Shown: piece by piece, positions 63,880-64,000 of the stretch
Layout: each line of letters begins with the position of its first letter
Numbering within the stretch: position 1 is the stretch's first letter
From: Hirudo medicinalis
Taxonomy: Eukaryota > Annelida > Clitellata > Hirudinida > Hirudinidae
DNA length: 64,000 bases
Direction: 5' to 3'
NCBI GenBank assembly: GCA_011800805.1
Contig: MPNW01000087.1
Span: 99,330 to 163,329, forward strand
Notes under the pieces: generated by a model
Told to the model about the DNA's origin: nothing
What the model saw: the letters and a program-made list of their open reading frames with translations, nothing else
The model's database searches: none
Program-made: the position numbers and the translations under genes

Positions 63880-64000
63880 TAAAATGGGAGCCATCCATTA
63901 TGTAAATACATTCCTCAAAGCCACCCAATAGCTATGTTGAGTTGGTGTATACCCAGCTCCATAAATCTGAAGTTAACAGGAAGGCTTGACAAGCATTCTC

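Overview
This is nuclear DNA of an AT-rich animal, most likely an arthropod (crustacean or chelicerate; the sequence alone does not settle which). Coding genes are split by short GT-AG introns, intergenic space is filled with decayed transposons, and every recognisable host gene has a metazoan orthologue. I rebuilt exon chains by hand from reading frame, splice sites and remembered family sequence. Most chains close in frame to lengths close to the known families.

Layout. 0-4 kb: a decayed LINE interrupted by a hAT element, lying against a broken copy of a repeated arthropod gene family. 5.4-6.8 kb: RNPS1 (+), with one apparent 1-nt frameshift. 7-11.2 kb: LINE, LTR-element, SINE and hAT remains. 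11.4-12.75 kb: an unrecognised four-exon cysteine-rich gene (-), divergent from an inward-rectifier K+ channel gene at 13.3-14.5 kb (+). 16.5-20.3 kb: Rab6 (-), head to head with SCFD1/Sly1 (+, 24 exons, 20.7-26.6 kb). 27-34 kb: a transposon graveyard. 36-37.8 kb: p66/GATAD2 (-), a NuRD subunit. 40.6-42.3 kb: SINEs and a degenerate piggyBac element. 43.4-46.1 kb: SETD6 lysine methyltransferase (+), with a duplicated promoter-proximal block. 46.4-48 kb: LINE and other repeats. 49.0-56.7 kb: DENND2-type Rab GEF (-, 16 exons). 57.5 kb: a heat-shock-element array plus TATA box abutting a LINE fragment. 59.6-60.6 kb: a divergent homeobox gene (-). 62.7-63.9 kb: mitochondrial GatC (+).

Functionally, the host genes cover vesicle traffic (Rab6, Sly1, DENND2), mRNA splicing and quality control (RNPS1), chromatin and lysine methylation (p66, SETD6), membrane potential (Kir), development (homeobox) and mitochondrial tRNA charging (GatC). 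Rab6 and Sly1 both work at the Golgi and share one short divergent promoter region; otherwise the neighbours show no obvious shared pathway.

The observations most worth a second look are: a SINE whose promoter head coincides with the splice donor of a conserved DENND2 exon; an eight-unit HSE array with a TATA box; a homeodomain with one extra residue; a Kir channel with proline at the usual rectification position; and the duplicated block upstream of SETD6. I found no CRISPR array, operon or other prokaryotic system.
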